From the NCBI RefSeq assembly GCF_002933275.1, contig NZ_PSSX01000004.1, positions 246,895 to 310,894 of the forward strand: 64,000 nucleotides of DNA, written 5' to 3'. This stretch comes from Marinobacter maroccanus. Lineage in GTDB: Bacteria; Pseudomonadota; Gammaproteobacteria; Pseudomonadales; Oleiphilaceae. The position numbers were made by a program, and so were the translations under genes. Position 1 is the stretch's first letter, and each line of letters begins with the position of its first letter. Under the pieces are notes generated by a model. It did not search any database. It was not told the origin of the DNA and saw only the letters and a program-made list of their open reading frames with translations. Of the stretch, positions 36,423 to 44,435 are shown in pieces.

Positions 36423-37361
36423 TCAGGCTGTCTCGTAGACAGGAAACCAGGTCTCTGCAATGTCGTCGTGAAGCTCACCGATCTCCAGTTGCAGGTTTTC
36501 CAGGAACAGGATCACGTCTTCCTTCCGGATCAGTGCATCCACGTCGCCCTCCCGGGTGTGACGTACTGCCTGCAATGCCGTGCGTAACGGAATCTCGTTC
36601 CTTGGCAGACGGCCCAGGGCGCCAGCCACCTCGCTGAGGCTGTGCAGCACTGACCGCGGAAACGGCTCGTTCTGCAGCAGGAAGCGAATGACCAGAGGCC
36701 CGCTGACCTTGCGCCGCACGTTGTGACGGTACATCTGGAAAGCACTCTGATAACGCAGCACGCTGGTCCACAACAGCCCGCCATAGGTTTCGGTGCCATC
36801 CCAGCCATCCAGGAACTGCAGGGCGCCGACTTCAATCTGCCGCGTGGCCATGTCCGCCCGCTCGAGATTGCGCCCAACCCGGATAAAGTCGTACCCCGTA
36901 TCGTGACTCATACATCCGGCCAGCAAGCCATTGAGCATCTGGCAGCGACCCACAATCTCGTTCAGAAATTCGTATCTCGCCCGTTTACCGATCCCCTGGT
37001 CTATGTGCTCCAGAATGTACCGGTACAGCTCGTTGATCACCTCCCAGGCGTCGGTGGGGATCTGGTCCCGGGTTGTGCGCACGTTCTCCCGGGCGGCCTT
37101 GATACAGGAGGCTATGGAACTCGGGTTGTAACCATCCGCCATCAGAAACTTCACGCAGTTGCGTTCATCGGCCTTCTGATGGTGCTGATCAAACAACGCG
37201 CCCATGCCGGTAACCGCCACCAGTCCCTTCCAGGACAGCTGGGTTTCCCGGGGCATGTCCAGCGCCAGGGAATTGAAGGCCATGATCATCCGGGCGTTGT
37301 TCTCGGCCCGCTCAAGGTATCTGGCCATCCAGTACAGTCGTTCCGCTACACGTGACAGCAC
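36423..37361 (-). CDS. stand-alone alpha-E domain protein
   Basis: The 312-aa all-helical protein of the alpha-E family (DUF403) starts VLSRVAERLYWMARYLERAENNARMI, the signature of the domain, and contains RYEFLNEIVGRCQMLNGLLAGCMSHDTGYDFIRVGRNLERADMATRQIE. The function is unproven; it is thought to be a partner of the permuted ATP-grasp enzyme. The start is GTG 37361: a GAGGAG lies seven bases upstream, inside the end of the preceding ATP-grasp gene, and the stop of that gene (37363-37365) is one base away, a tight coupling. It corresponds to the C-terminal half of the fused protein at 30491. Confidence 0.9.
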   Translation of the reverse strand: MLSRVAERLYWMARYLERAENNARMIMAFNSLALDMPRETQLSWKGLVAVTGMGALFDQHHQKADERNCVKFLMADGYNPSSIASCIKAARENVRTTRDQIPTDAWEVINELYRYILEHIDQGIGKRARYEFLNEIVGRCQMLNGLLAGCMSHDTGYDFIRVGRNLERADMATRQIEVGALQFLDGWDGTETYGGLLWTSVLRYQSAFQMYRHNVRRKVSGPLVIRFLLQNEPFPRSVLHSLSEVAGALGRLPRNEIPLRTALQAVRHTREGDVDALIRKEDVILFLENLQLEIGELHDDIAETWFPVYETA

Positions 37362-37362
37362 A

Positions 37363-38823
37363 TCAGTTCTCCTCGTCCACAATCCAGGTATCCTTGCTTC
37401 CACCGCCCTGGGAAGAGTTCACCACCAGGGAGCCTTTGCGCATCGCCACCCGTGTAAGCCCACCGGCCGTTACGTAGGTTCTGACGCCCTGCAAGACGAA
37501 GGGCCTGAGATCCAGGTGACGGGGCGCCAGGCCCTCGTCGCACAGGGTCGGCGCCACGGACAGATTCAGGGTGGGTTGGGCGATGTAGTTGCGCGGGTTT
37601 TTCTTGATCAGGCGGGCAAACTCGGCGCGCTGCTTCTTGGTGGAATGCGGCCCCACCAGCATGCCGTAGCCCCCGGACTCATTCGCCGGTTTGACCACCA
37701 GTTCATCGAGGTGTTCGAGCACATACTCCTGGTCCTGCTTGTTCACACACATCCAGGTGGGCACGTTCGGGATGATGGGCTCTTCATCGAGGTAATAGCG
37801 AATCATGTCCGGGACGAACGCATAGATGACCTTGTCGTCGGCCACGCCGGCACCGGGCGCATTGGCCAGACCAACCTTGCCGTTGCGCCAGGCCCGCATC
37901 AGGCCCGGTACGCCCAGGGTGGAATCGGCGCGGAACTCCTCCGGGTCCAGGAAATCGTCATCAATGCGCCGGTAGATCACATCCACCCGCTCAAGCCCCT
38001 CAACCGTGCGCATGTAGACACAGTCATCCTCGCCAACCACCAGGTCGGCCCCTTCCACCAGTTCGGCGCCCATGCGCTGGGCCAGGAAGGAATGCTCGAA
38101 ATAGGCAGAGTTGAAAATACCCGGGGTCAGCACCGCAATTTTCGGATGGTCCTGTGGCCGGGGCGAAATCGACGCCAGCATGTCGAACAACTGGTTGGTG
38201 TAATCATCCACCGGCAGAATGCTGGTGTTATCGAACAGCTCCGGGAACACCCGCTTGGTCAGCTGGCGGTTCTCCAGCATGTAGGAGACGCCCGAGGGAA
38301 CCCGCAGGTTGTCCTCAAGCACATACACGGTGCCGTCTTTGTCCCGCACCAGGTCCGATCCGCAGATGTGCGCCCAGACTCCCAACGGCGGCGTAAAACC
38401 CCGGCACTGCTCGCGGAAGTTCTTGGAGTTGGCGAACACGTACTTGGGGATGACCTTGTCCTTGACGATGTTCTGGTCGTTGTAGATGTCGTTGATGAAC
38501 ATGTTGAGGGCCGTCAGACGCTGCGCGAGGCCCTGCTCGATGGTTTCCCACTCCCGAAGCGAGATCACCCGGGGAATGATGTCGAAGGGCCAGGCCCGGT
38601 CGATATTTTCGCCCTCACTGTAGATGGTGAAGCTGATCCCCATCTCCAGTATCGCCAGTTCAGCCGCTTGCTGGCGCGCCTGGATTTCCTCGGAACCAAG
38701 GTTGCCCAGGTAGTCGGTAATCGCCGTGGCCACAGGCCGGGGCTTGCCCTTGGCGGCAATCAGCTCATCGAAGAAGTCGTTCGGGTCGTAGTTTTTCCAG
38801 TCTATCGCTTTGTTCTTTTTCAT
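37363..38823 (-). CDS. circularly permuted ATP-grasp type 2 protein
   Basis: The 486-aa protein is of the DUF404/DUF407 kind. Signatures include WPFDIIPRVISLREWETIEQGLAQRLTALNMFINDIYNDQ, LEDNLRVPSGVSYMLENRQ, LTPGIFNSAYFEHSFLAQRMGAELVEG, VDVIYRRIDDDFLDPEEFRADSTLGVPGLM and ELVVKPANESGGYGM, which together build the ATP-binding site. It is predicted to join an amino acid or peptide to a carboxylate using ATP. It is coupled to the alpha-E gene downstream (1 bp) and lies 14 bp after the metallopeptidase gene. Confidence 0.92.
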   Translation of the reverse strand: MKKNKAIDWKNYDPNDFFDELIAAKGKPRPVATAITDYLGNLGSEEIQARQQAAELAILEMGISFTIYSEGENIDRAWPFDIIPRVISLREWETIEQGLAQRLTALNMFINDIYNDQNIVKDKVIPKYVFANSKNFREQCRGFTPPLGVWAHICGSDLVRDKDGTVYVLEDNLRVPSGVSYMLENRQLTKRVFPELFDNTSILPVDDYTNQLFDMLASISPRPQDHPKIAVLTPGIFNSAYFEHSFLAQRMGAELVEGADLVVGEDDCVYMRTVEGLERVDVIYRRIDDDFLDPEEFRADSTLGVPGLMRAWRNGKVGLANAPGAGVADDKVIYAFVPDMIRYYLDEEPIIPNVPTWMCVNKQDQEYVLEHLDELVVKPANESGGYGMLVGPHSTKKQRAEFARLIKKNPRNYIAQPTLNLSVAPTLCDEGLAPRHLDLRPFVLQGVRTYVTAGGLTRVAMRKGSLVVNSSQGGGSKDTWIVDEEN

Positions 38824-38837
38824 TTGGGGTCCTTTCG

Positions 38838-39899
38838 TTAACCACCGTGAGCTATTCGGTGTACCAGGCGAAGCTTCTCCACCACCGGAGCCGCAAGCAC
38901 GAAGGGGTAGGCATCGTCATGCCCCATGCTTCGGTTCAGGCTGTTGAGCGCAAGCGTCAGGGGCAACCAGTGCTTGATCAGTGCATCAAAATCGTCGGCC
39001 TGGTAGGGATCAAACGCAGGGTCTGGTTCGCTGTTCATCATCGGGCTCTGGCGGGCGTTGACTCGCATCCCGAACTGCCAGGCTGTTTCCAATGTATCCA
39101 CCATATGCAGGTAATGTGCCCAGGTCTCTGCCCAGTCTTCCCAGGCATGGCTGCTGGCATAGGCACTGATGTACCAGCTTTGCCAGTCACCGGGCGGGCC
39201 GTACTGGTAATGCTGGTCCATCGCCTGCCTGTAGTCTCTGGTGTCGTCACCAAACATCTCCCGAACCGACCCCAGCCAGGGCCCGGACCGCACCAGCAGA
39301 TCCCAATAATAATGACCGGACTCGTGACGGAAATGCCCCAAAACAGTGCGATAGGGTTCTGCCATCTGGCTGCGCATCCGCTCCCGCTCCACCGGGTCGG
39401 CCTCGGCAATGTTCATGGTGATCACACCATTGGCGTGGCCGGTTTTTACCTTCGACCGCTCGTCAAAAATCGCCGGCTGGTCGGCAAGAAAATCGAAGTT
39501 CAGGCCGTATTGGTCTTCCTGCCGGGGCTCGCAAGGCAGCTTCAGGCGCAGCAGTGAATAGACCAGGCGACGTTTCTCTTTTTCCAGGCGCACCCACAGA
39601 TCGTGGTTCCGGAAGGTGCTCAGGTCGGGAATGGTGCGATTAAGACGGCAGGCAACGCAGAAGGCGTGTGAATCAGAGACAGGCACCAGCCAGTTGCAGG
39701 CGCCCTGGTTCTGGTAGTTGCCACATAGACGGTATTGATCGCCGGCGGTGACCTCTTCCCAGGTATTGTTACCCTTCGGATCAATGGCCACCAGATCCAT
39801 CACATCCGGTGCGAAGCCAAGGCTCGCTCCGCAACTAGTACAGCAGCTGTTTTCGAAATAAAGCAGATTGGCGCATCGGCCGCAGTGAAACAGCTTCAT
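38838..39899 (-). CDS. putative zinc-binding metallopeptidase (Peptidase_Mx type)
   Basis: The 353-aa protein has an N-terminal zinc-ribbon (Cys6, Cys9, Cys20, Cys23 in CGRCANLLYFENSCCTSCG) and a second Cys cluster (Cys59, Cys68, Cys81, Cys84). A gluzincin-like HESGH motif lies at residues 192-196 in GHFRHESGHYYWDLL, followed by a downstream acidic helix (HAWEDWAETWAHYLHMVDTL) that may supply the third zinc ligand. It is the promoter-proximal gene of the cluster. Its usual company with alpha-E and ATP-grasp genes suggests it removes or trims the peptide product. No signal peptide is present. Confidence 0.88.
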   Translation of the reverse strand: MKLFHCGRCANLLYFENSCCTSCGASLGFAPDVMDLVAIDPKGNNTWEEVTAGDQYRLCGNYQNQGACNWLVPVSDSHAFCVACRLNRTIPDLSTFRNHDLWVRLEKEKRRLVYSLLRLKLPCEPRQEDQYGLNFDFLADQPAIFDERSKVKTGHANGVITMNIAEADPVERERMRSQMAEPYRTVLGHFRHESGHYYWDLLVRSGPWLGSVREMFGDDTRDYRQAMDQHYQYGPPGDWQSWYISAYASSHAWEDWAETWAHYLHMVDTLETAWQFGMRVNARQSPMMNSEPDPAFDPYQADDFDALIKHWLPLTLALNSLNRSMGHDDAYPFVLAAPVVEKLRLVHRIAHGG

Positions 39900-39941
39900 T
39901 GGGGGACATCCTTGGCCGATACCGGCAAGACCGTTGCTTCA

Positions 39942-39969
39942 AGTATTGGCCATCCGGGCCAAAACGCAA
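39942..39969 (-). promoter_or_regulatory. possible promoter of the transglutaminase/ATP-grasp cluster
   Basis: On the minus strand, TTGCGT (39969-39964) and AATACT (39947-39942) are 16 bp apart, about 40 bases before the metallopeptidase ATG. Match to consensus is moderate. Confidence 0.3.
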
Positions 39970-40015
39970 CTTATCCACCGTTAAAACCCGGCTGCATGCC
40001 CCCGCTGATTCGATG

Positions 40016-41599
40016 CTAGACGGCCATGGCAGGATCAACTCCGGCAACGCTGTCACTGGCGCCTTTACACAGGTACTGCTCTGCGTCGAAGCGCCGCGTC
40101 TGGTGCCGGAACTGCCAGGTAAAACCCGGCCACAGGGTGGTGTTCCTGCCGTTTTCGTTGACATACCAACTCTTGCAACCGGTCTGCCATACCGAGTCAC
40201 CCAGCTTGGCGTGAATGGAAGCGTTGTAACTGCTCTGGGCGTCCGACTTCACTTCCACACTGGTCCATTGCTGCCGGCGCATCTGTTGCAGGGCATCCAG
40301 CACATACTGGATCTGACTTTCGATCATATACACCATGGAGCTGTGGCCGAGACCCGTGTTCGGTCCCATCAGCATGAAGAAGTTCGGAAAGCCACTGACG
40401 GTGGTGCCTTTATAGGCCTCGGCGCCATCCTTCCAGGCATCCAGCAGGTCCTGGCCATTGCGGCCAAAGATCATGCCTGCGGGGATCGGATTCTGGGCCC
40501 TGAAGCCGGTTCCGTAGATGATGCAATCCACCTGCCGCTCATTGCCCTGGCCGTCGATCACGGTGTTGCCCTGCACCTCACGGATACCCTCAGTCACAAC
40601 GTCCACATGATCCTGCGCCAGCGCCGGATAGTAGTTGTCGGAGATCAGCACCCGCTTGCAGCCAAAGTGGAAATCCGGGGTAACTTTTTTGCGCAGCGCC
40701 ATGTCCGGAATCTGGTTGCGAATATGCCGGCGGGCCTGCAGTTCACCAAGCTTCAGAATACGGGGGTTACCCACAAAGCCCAGCACCCGGGCCTCGAGTG
40801 ACCAGTAAATACTCTGCCGAAAGGCATTGAGTGTTTGCGGGAACACCCGGAACAGCCGCCTTTCCAGCGGCCTGATAGCCCGATCCGGTTTGGGCATGAT
40901 CCAGGGCGGTGTGCGCTGGTACAGGTCCACCCTTGCGGCCTGCTTTGCCACTTCCGGAACAAACTGGATGGCCGAAGCACCGGTGCCGATCACCGCCACC
41001 CGCTTGCCGCGTAAATCGTAATCGTGGTCCCAGTCCTGGGAGTGGAAACGCTTGCCAGTGAAAGACTCCATACCCTTGATCTCCGGATAGGCCGGCGTGC
41101 TCAATCCCCCCATCCCGGAAACAAGGACATCCGCCCTCAACGTCGTGAATTCCGGCAGCCCCTTATCGGTGCGATCCAATCGTTCTCCCGGCTTCACGCC
41201 CTTCTCCTGCATGCACGCCCACAGCGCCGGGCTATCACAGGTCTCAAGGGTCCACCGCTGGCGGTTCTCGTCAAATCGCGCCGCGGCCACATGGGTGTTC
41301 AGCCGTATGTGCTTCATCAGCCCGTATTTCTCGGCACAGTGCTTCAGGTAGGCCTTGATCTCATGCTGCTGGGCGTACATCCGGCTCCAGTTCGGGTTCT
41401 GTTCGAAGGAGAAGGAGTAGAGTGCAGACTGCACGTCACAGGCACACCCCGGGTAGTGGTTCTGGTGCCACGTGCCGCCGATGTCGTCACTCTGCTCCAG
41501 GATCACGAAGTCGTTGTAGCCGGCTTCCTTGAGTTTGATGGCCATGCCCAGGCCGGAGAAGCCGGTTCCGATGATGGCGATCTGTGTGTTCTGTGTCAT
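40016..41599 (-). CDS. flavin-containing Baeyer-Villiger-type monooxygenase
   Basis: The 527-aa FAD/NADPH enzyme is predicted to oxidise ketones to esters or a related carbonyl substrate. The FAD-binding motif is GTGFSGLG (residues 11-18), the Baeyer-Villiger fingerprint variant is FTGKRFHSQDWDHD, and the NADPH-binding motif is VIGTGASAIQ, followed by NTGLGHSSMVYMIESQIQYV near the C-terminus. The gene is last or alone on the minus strand upstream of the zinc-peptidase cluster start (116 bp gap), and divergent from a TetR regulator across 509 bp with two repeats. Length is typical. A second, distantly related enzyme is at 54243. Confidence 0.9.
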   Translation of the reverse strand: MTQNTQIAIIGTGFSGLGMAIKLKEAGYNDFVILEQSDDIGGTWHQNHYPGCACDVQSALYSFSFEQNPNWSRMYAQQHEIKAYLKHCAEKYGLMKHIRLNTHVAAARFDENRQRWTLETCDSPALWACMQEKGVKPGERLDRTDKGLPEFTTLRADVLVSGMGGLSTPAYPEIKGMESFTGKRFHSQDWDHDYDLRGKRVAVIGTGASAIQFVPEVAKQAARVDLYQRTPPWIMPKPDRAIRPLERRLFRVFPQTLNAFRQSIYWSLEARVLGFVGNPRILKLGELQARRHIRNQIPDMALRKKVTPDFHFGCKRVLISDNYYPALAQDHVDVVTEGIREVQGNTVIDGQGNERQVDCIIYGTGFRAQNPIPAGMIFGRNGQDLLDAWKDGAEAYKGTTVSGFPNFFMLMGPNTGLGHSSMVYMIESQIQYVLDALQQMRRQQWTSVEVKSDAQSSYNASIHAKLGDSVWQTGCKSWYVNENGRNTTLWPGFTWQFRHQTRRFDAEQYLCKGASDSVAGVDPAMAV

Positions 41600-41695
41600 T
41601 GCTGCACTCCTGCGTTAGCCTCAGTGTCCCAGCCAAACGGGACACTAGACCTTGTCTGTTGGTATCCGGCGGGTCATCATGGCCGGTAGACACAT

Positions 41696-41725
41696 GTATA
41701 CACAGATTGGTATACAACCGTATAC
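41696..41725. promoter_or_regulatory. three GTATAC words, candidate operator
   Basis: GTATAC occurs at 41696-41701, 41710-41715 and 41720-41725, with TTGGTATACAA around the second. Such TTGGTATACAA-like sites are typical of GntR-type operators, but a TetR-type gene, not a GntR gene, is nearby. The cluster lies about 100 bp before the monooxygenase start, so it may control that gene. Confidence 0.4.
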
Positions 41726-41793
41726 TCCTGGTTCGGTGATTGGCCTGAGGTGACTGATCGTTGGCCTCTGCGGCGGGCTCTGGCTGGGGGGCT

Positions 41794-41907
41794 GGTCATT
41801 TGTGGGAAGGGCTTCCAAAACGCGCTCCTTGCGGCACATCCCTGTGACGCTTGGCTCTCGCCATCCATGGCGAGAGACAGTTTTGGAAGCCCTTCCCACA
41901 AACGACC
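41794..41907 (+). repeat. dispersed three-way-junction repeat, copy D
   Basis: An outer arm of about 28 bp (41794 paired to 41907, one mismatch) encloses hairpins GGCACATCCCTGTGACGC (imperfect) and CTCTCGCCATCCATGGCGAGAG. The interior resembles copy C, and the arms differ. Confidence 0.85.
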
Positions 41908-41974
41908 GTCAGACTCATCCAGGCCCGCCCTTAAACATTGGTTTGGAATCTGGCAGGCCTATTCCAATGTCCGG

Positions 41975-42086
41975 GAGCGGCTGTTGGGGTCACCTTCACA
42001 GACTGTTGGAGGCCATGGATGGCCGGAAACAAGCGTACATGGACGTACTTGCAGCGTGTCTGTGAAGGTGGCCCCGACAGCCGCTC
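41975..42086 (-). repeat. dispersed three-way-junction repeat, copy E
   Basis: An outer arm of about 30 bp (41975 paired to 42086, with G-T pairs) encloses GGCCATGGATGGCC and AAGCGTACATGGACGTACTT, the reverse-complement form. It lies 68 bp from copy D in the opposite orientation and ends 23 bp before the TetR start. Confidence 0.85.
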
Positions 42087-42108
42087 TTGCACCCAACCAG
42101 AGGAAAAG

Positions 42109-42741
42109 ATGAACGCATTAACCGGCGGAAAGCTGAAACTCATTCAGGCCGCGCTTCGGCTGATTACCGAAACCCGGAGCCTCACGTCGCTGGGACTGCG
42201 GGAGCTTGCCCGGGAAGCAGGGCTGAACCCGAATACGTTCTACCGGCACTTCAAGAGCCTGGATGAATTCGGCCTGCAGGTACTGGGTTACATTGCCGAG
42301 GAGATGAAAGCCGGGGTCCGAGATCTGCGGCAGATGGCGGATTCTTCCGAACAGGCCTCGCGGGATACGGTGGCGTTTGTGTACCACTACTTCCTGGCCA
42401 ATCCGGCAGCCACCACCGTGGCCGTGCGGGAACTCCACGGCCCTTCCCCGATACTGCGCCGGGCCCTGGAATCACAGCTTGAAGCCAGCGCCCGGGAAAT
42501 GGCCGAAGACATTATCGAGCGGCAACTGGTGAGCGCCGTACCGCCCGAGACCATTCATGAAATCTCCCGCATGACCATCCGCTACATCCTGTTTCGGGCC
42601 ATGGATTACATCGAGAAACCCGCTCAGCGGGAAACCATCCAGACCGAAACCGAGCATTTCATCAACCGGCAGTTCCGGGGTGCGATGCTTGATCACCTGT
42701 CGCAAACCGAAGTCGAACGTCTGGCCCTGAAAAAGAGCTGA
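42109..42741 (+). CDS. TetR-family regulator, FabR/DesT-like
   Basis: The 210-aa DNA-binding protein has the N-terminal helix-turn-helix SLTSLGLRELAREAGLNPNTFYRHFKSLDEFGLQVL (residues 21-57), which resembles FabR, the regulator of unsaturated fatty-acid synthesis, as I recall its sequence ([22 protein letters not shown]). The C-terminal ligand domain is all-helical. Start ATG 42109 follows AGAGGAAAAG; the longer frame reads through repeat E. No desaturase or fabAB gene is adjacent, so fatty-acid sensing is inference. pntAB follows after about 105 bp on the same strand. Confidence 0.82.
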   Translation: MNALTGGKLKLIQAALRLITETRSLTSLGLRELAREAGLNPNTFYRHFKSLDEFGLQVLGYIAEEMKAGVRDLRQMADSSEQASRDTVAFVYHYFLANPAATTVAVRELHGPSPILRRALESQLEASAREMAEDIIERQLVSAVPPETIHEISRMTIRYILFRAMDYIEKPAQRETIQTETEHFINRQFRGAMLDHLSQTEVERLALKKS

Positions 42742-42845
42742 TATACCTCCGATAACTCCCCTTTCCGGGCAGATCTGGCAACCTGCACTAGTATGTAGAT
42801 AACCAGAACAAGTGATTGATCGGGAAATCCGGAGGCAAACCAATA

Positions 42846-44423
42846 ATGAAAATCGGTATCCCCAAGGAAATCTTCGAGGATGAGCGGCGGGTTGCCGCCA
42901 CGCCACCCTCTGTTCACAAGTTAATCGGACTTGGTTACGACGTGATCGTGGAAGGCGGCGCCGGCGAGGCGGCGAACTACTCCGATGCGGCCTATGAAAA
43001 AGTGGGCGCAGCCATCGCAGCGGACACCAGCTCTCTCTGGAAAGAAGCCGACTTTATCCTGAAGGTCCGGGCGCCCATGGAGAATCCGGCCCTGGGCAAA
43101 CACGAAGCGGATCTGATGAAGGAGGGGGCGTTTCTGGTCAGCTACATCTGGCCGGCCCAGAGTCCGGAATTGCTGGAAAAGCTGGCCGCCAGAAAGATCA
43201 CGTCTTTCGCCATCGACAGCCTGCCCCGCATCAGCCGCGCCCAGAAGATGGACGCCCTCAGCGCCATGGCCAACATTGCCGGCTATCGGGCGGTAATCGA
43301 GGCGGCCAATCACTTCGGGCGATTCTTTACCGGTCAGGTCACCGCTGCAGGTAAGGTACCCCCGGCGAAAATCATGGTGATCGGTGCCGGGGTGGCTGGC
43401 CTGGCAGCGATTGGCGCGGCCAACAGCATGGGCGCTATCGTGCGGGCTTTCGATACTCGGCTGGAGGTGAAGGAACAGGTCGAGAGCATGGGGGCCGAGT
43501 TCCTGGTTCTTGACTTCGATGACGAGGATGGCAGCGGCAGTGGTGGTTACGCCAAGCAGATGAGTGACGAGTTCATCAAGGCTGAGATGGCGCTGTTCGC
43601 AGAGCAGGCAGAAGAGGTGGACATCATCATCACCACCGCCCTGATTCCCGGCAAACCGGCACCGAAACTGATCACCGCCGACATGGTGAAATCCATGAAG
43701 CCCGGCAGCGTGATCGTGGATCTGGCCTCCGAGCGCGGTGGCAACTGTGAACTCACCGAACCCGGCAAGGTGGCACATCATCATGGCGTCACCCTGATTG
43801 GCTACACCGACCTGCCCAGCCGCATGGCCAAAGTGGCCAGTGAGCTCTACGCCACCAACCTGGTACATCTGCTCACCGAGCTGACACCGGAAAAAGATGG
43901 CCAGCCACTGGTGAACATGGAAGACGAGGTCATCCGTGGTCTTACAGTGGTGAACGAGAACGACATAACCTGGCCACCACCAAAACCGGAATCGCCGGTC
44001 AGCCCCAAACCCGCACCGGGCACCGAGGAGCCTTCAGCCGAAGCAAAAGCGGCCGCCAAGAAGGACGCAGACCGCCGCAGCCTGATCGGCAAAGGCGTTC
44101 TTCTGGTGGTTACGGCCCTGGCGCTCTACGGCGTCGGCGCCCACGCGCCGGAAAGCTTCCTGCAACACTTCACCGTGTTTGTGCTGGCCTGCTTTATTGG
44201 CTGGCAGGTGATCTGGAATGTCACGCCTTCCCTGCATACGCCCCTGATGAGCGTCACCAACGCCATCAGCGGCATCATCGTGATCGGTGCCATTCTGCAT
44301 CTGGCCCAGGCGGAGAATATTGCCGTTGGCATCATGGCGTTTGTCGCGGTGCTGATTGCCAGCATCAACGTGGGCGGTGGCTTCCGGGTCACCCATCGCA
44401 TGCTCAAAATGTTCCGCAAGTAG
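42846..44423 (+). CDS. pntA: NAD(P) transhydrogenase subunit alpha PntA
   Basis: The 525-aa subunit of the proton-pumping transhydrogenase (NADH + NADP+ to NAD+ + NADPH) starts [20 protein letters not shown], has an NAD-binding Rossmann site [26 protein letters not shown], then a Pro/Glu/Ala-rich linker (about 395-425) and C-terminal membrane segments (about 430-525). This is the fused dI plus membrane form seen in enterobacteria (E. coli PntA 510 aa). GGAGG precedes ATG 42846. It is followed 12 bp later by pntB. Confidence 0.96.
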   Translation: MKIGIPKEIFEDERRVAATPPSVHKLIGLGYDVIVEGGAGEAANYSDAAYEKVGAAIAADTSSLWKEADFILKVRAPMENPALGKHEADLMKEGAFLVSYIWPAQSPELLEKLAARKITSFAIDSLPRISRAQKMDALSAMANIAGYRAVIEAANHFGRFFTGQVTAAGKVPPAKIMVIGAGVAGLAAIGAANSMGAIVRAFDTRLEVKEQVESMGAEFLVLDFDDEDGSGSGGYAKQMSDEFIKAEMALFAEQAEEVDIIITTALIPGKPAPKLITADMVKSMKPGSVIVDLASERGGNCELTEPGKVAHHHGVTLIGYTDLPSRMAKVASELYATNLVHLLTELTPEKDGQPLVNMEDEVIRGLTVVNENDITWPPPKPESPVSPKPAPGTEEPSAEAKAAAKKDADRRSLIGKGVLLVVTALALYGVGAHAPESFLQHFTVFVLACFIGWQVIWNVTPSLHTPLMSVTNAISGIIVIGAILHLAQAENIAVGIMAFVAVLIASINVGGGFRVTHRMLKMFRK

Positions 44424-44435
44424 GAGGCGCCCGAT

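Larger units (their letters stand above)
41600..42108. other. 509-bp intergenic region with GTATAC repeats and two dispersed elements
   Basis: The gap between the monooxygenase (minus) and TetR (plus) genes holds three GTATAC words (41696-41725), then repeat copies D and E in opposite orientation. No gene was found; open frames here read through the repeats. Confidence 0.6.

Noticed and set aside
2736..42086. CRISPR array or attachment sites for the dispersed repeats
   Set aside because: Copies are kilobases apart, each is a self-folding element, there are no regular spacers, and no cas gene is present.
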